The translations under genes were made by a program, and so were the position numbers. Source: an uncultured Bacteroides sp. (lineage in GTDB: Bacteria > Bacteroidota > Bacteroidia > Bacteroidales > Bacteroidaceae). Taken from it: a stretch of 46,168 nucleotides of DNA. Below the pieces are notes generated by a model, which was given only the letters and a program-made list of their open reading frames with translations, was not told the origin of the DNA and ran no database searches. Within the stretch, counting starts at the first letter, position 1, and every line of letters begins with the position of its first letter. Of this stretch, positions 44,706-46,168 are shown piece by piece. The DNA is taken from the NCBI GenBank assembly GCA_905201685.1, contig CAJKOW010000011.1, positions 1 to 46,168 on the forward strand, written 5' to 3'.

Positions 44706-45254
44706 ATGAAAACTAGATATTTGATTACTTTGCTCCTGTTGCTGGCTATGGGCACAGGAGCAGCGGCACAGAATGCCGTACCGGATACGCTGCTGTTTGT
44801 CTTCAAACTGCATGGGCAGACACGCAAATACCAGATGTGTTTCACCCAGCGAAAAGATTCTGTTGTGCTGGACTGGCGTATTCTGCGTAACCTGCGCTGG
44901 CAGAAAGGTTCATATACGCTGACTCCGGCAGCCATGGAAAGCGGAGAGGTGCTTAGTTTCCTGATGCCCGAGGACGGGAGGAAGGTAGTGCTGTCCGATC
45001 GGGAAACGGCCTATCTGATTTCGCGTAAGGCATACCGTCAGTTGAAGGCTAATCGCCGTTTGGCATACAACTGTACCGAATATGAATGGTTGGACAACAA
45101 CGAACACGTTTCGGGACATGCCTTGCTGCACGTGCGCGACGTTCAGGAAGGGGCGGAGATGTGGATTTGGGATAATCCAGCATTGCCCCTCGTATGGCGT
45201 ATGAAGGAGAATCCGTTAGAGGTGAACTGGGAAGTGCAGGTATTGAAACGATAA
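44706..45254 (+). CDS. Secreted protein of unknown function
   Basis: 182 aa. A clear signal peptide (MKTRYLITLLLLLAMGTGAAAQ) is followed by a soluble domain with many basic and aromatic residues. I do not recognise a family. The sequence FKLHGQTRKYQMCFTQRKDS and the end PLVWRMKENPLEVNWEVQVLKR show no known catalytic motif. It starts 49 nt after the second GH92 and is probably cotranscribed, which places it in the periplasm in the same PUL. Weak ribosome binding site (AAGAAAC before ATG). Confidence 0.75.
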   Translation: MKTRYLITLLLLLAMGTGAAAQNAVPDTLLFVFKLHGQTRKYQMCFTQRKDSVVLDWRILRNLRWQKGSYTLTPAAMESGEVLSFLMPEDGRKVVLSDRETAYLISRKAYRQLKANRRLAYNCTEYEWLDNNEHVSGHALLHVRDVQEGAEMWIWDNPALPLVWRMKENPLEVNWEVQVLKR

Positions 45255-45309
45255 GCGGATGCCGACGAGATGTTGCTGCCGAGTGAAGCAACTTTGGAGT
45301 ATATGAAAA

Positions 45310-45458
45310 GGGGGTGTGTCGAAATGAAAAAATATAATCATTATGCAATGTCATCCTGAACGAAGTGAAGGATCTCAGTACATAAATAACTGCTTTCGAG
45401 ATTCTTCGCTTTGCTCAGAATGACAAAATGTAAGTATGTCTCTATTTTGACACCCTCC
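45310..45458. repeat. MITE-like nested inverted repeat element
   Basis: Outer ends GGGGGTGTGTCGAAAT (45310-45325) and ATTTTGACACCCTCC (45444-45458) are imperfect inverted copies. Inside, 28-bp arms at 45349-45376 (TCATCCTGAACGAAGTGAAG) and 45398-45425 (CTTCGCTTTGCTCAGAATGA) also pair with a few mismatches. It carries no gene and looks like a small non-autonomous element or dispersed extragenic repeat. It may also end transcription of the PUL. Confidence 0.65.
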
Positions 45459-45483
45459 TTTTTTTCTGAATGGTTGTTGCCTG

Positions 45484-46168
45484 CTATTTCTGTTGGTTGC
45501 TGTCGGCTGTGGCATCGGTTCCGGCAGTACCGGCCAGATGCTTTTTGAACCAGTTGACAACCGTATCGATAAGGGCCGGCTGGTACCAGTACAGGTCGCC
45601 ATGTCCGGCTCCTTCTACTACAATGTAGTCGGGCTTGTTGCCTTTCTCGATCATGGCCTTGTACAGTTGCTCACTCTGAACCGGTGATACTAACGGATCA
45701 GCAGAACCGTGCATGATGAGGAATGGAGGCAGATTGCTTTTGACGTGTCCCATCGGACTGGCATCCAATGCTTTTTTCGGATCGCTCAGGATGCTGCTGC
45801 CTGCAAAGTTGAAAAAGGCTGGACCGTGTACCAGCAATGCTTCGGTGACGGCCGGCGAGGCATGTACTTTTTGTATGGCTTCCGAGTAACCTTCACCTAT
45901 ATTCATCAGATTGCTGATGCCGTAGATAGTTGCGGCAGCCTGTACGTCGGAAGAAACTTCGGTGAAGTCGCCTGCGTCGAATTGTTTTTCACCGTTGGTC
46001 GTTCCTACCATCTGGGCTACATAGCCTCCTGCCGAGTCGCCTATGACTCCGATGCGTTGCGGATCGATGCCAAACTGACCGGCATGGGCACGCAGGTAGC
46101 GAACGGCAGATTTGGCATCGATGACAAGTGCCGGAAAGCGGTCGGGGACGGTTCGGTATTCGGCGGCT
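45484..46168 (-). CDS. Alpha/beta-hydrolase esterase (5' end cut by window edge)
   Basis: The minus-strand frame is open from the right edge (46167) to a TAG stop at 45486-45484, about 227 residues. The nucleophile elbow GDSAGG (in RIGVIGDSAGGYVAQ) is upstream of the first ATG, so the true start lies beyond the window. The likely Asp is in MHGSADPLVSP and the His in EGAGHGDLYW, completing the Ser-Asp-His triad. It resembles the BD-FAE/carboxylesterase type often found beside glycan loci. The C-terminus ends in a low-complexity tail (AGTAGTDATADSNQQK). Whether it belongs to the PUL is not clear, since it faces the other way. Confidence 0.88.
   Translation of the reverse strand, partial: AAEYRTVPDRFPALVIDAKSAVRYLRAHAGQFGIDPQRIGVIGDSAGGYVAQMVGTTNGEKQFDAGDFTEVSSDVQAAATIYGISNLMNIGEGYSEAIQKVHASPAVTEALLVHGPAFFNFAGSSILSDPKKALDASPMGHVKSNLPPFLIMHGSADPLVSPVQSEQLYKAMIEKGNKPDYIVVEGAGHGDLYWYQPALIDTVVNWFKKHLAGTAGTDATADSNQQK

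Noticed and set aside
45310..45458. Complete insertion sequence
   Set aside because: Only about 150 bp and no transposase frame inside.

Overview
The window looks like chromosome of a gut Bacteroides (order Bacteroidales). The grounds are: promoters of the Bacteroides sigma-ABfr type (TTG / 19-21 bp / TAnnTTTG), a SusC/SusD pair, a hybrid two-component regulator with an AraC output domain, lipoproteins with an acidic stretch after the lipidated Cys, and moderate GC. I cannot name the species from sequence alone.

Region 1 (1-15.7 kb) is mostly housekeeping. It holds a two-gene Fe-S-scaffold/GGGtGRT operon (minus strand, cut by the left edge), a DMP19-family acidic protein, a NigD-like lipoprotein, a Yip1-family membrane protein, smpB, a short metH without a reactivation domain, a udk-mltF operon (minus), a Dabb protein, a DsbD-type reductase, a PurF-like protein whose glutaminase half has lost its catalytic residues, pepT and gcvT (ending in a clear terminator).

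Region 2 (16.0-20.2 kb) is an [FeFe]-hydrogenase module: a monomeric group-B-like hydrogenase, hydE and hydG. The third maturase, hydF, lies 14 kb away on the minus strand (34.5-35.7 kb).

Region 3 (20.2-45.3 kb) is a polysaccharide utilization locus (PUL). An HTCS regulator is followed by a GH89 alpha-N-acetylglucosaminidase, a membrane acetyltransferase-like protein overlapping it by 4 nt, a GH92 alpha-mannosidase, two GH28 enzymes and a histidine-type phosphatase. After hydF and a 1.7-kb non-coding, repeat-rich gap come susC, susD (strong terminator), a second GH92 and a small secreted protein of unknown function. The gene set suggests a complex glycan carrying alpha-GlcNAc, alpha-mannose and uronic-acid-like linkages; the substrate is inferred, not shown. 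A minus-strand alpha/beta-hydrolase esterase runs off the right edge.

Repeats are the least explained part. A degenerate 22-bp tandem repeat occurs at two loci 20 kb apart (upstream of the hydrogenase gene and upstream of hydF). A separate 23-bp TGCAG-type tandem repeat lies in the 36.7-kb gap. A palindromic intergenic repeat family sits before metH, pepT and hydG, and a MITE-like nested inverted repeat lies at 45.3-45.46 kb. No tRNA, rRNA, CRISPR array or transposase gene was seen.
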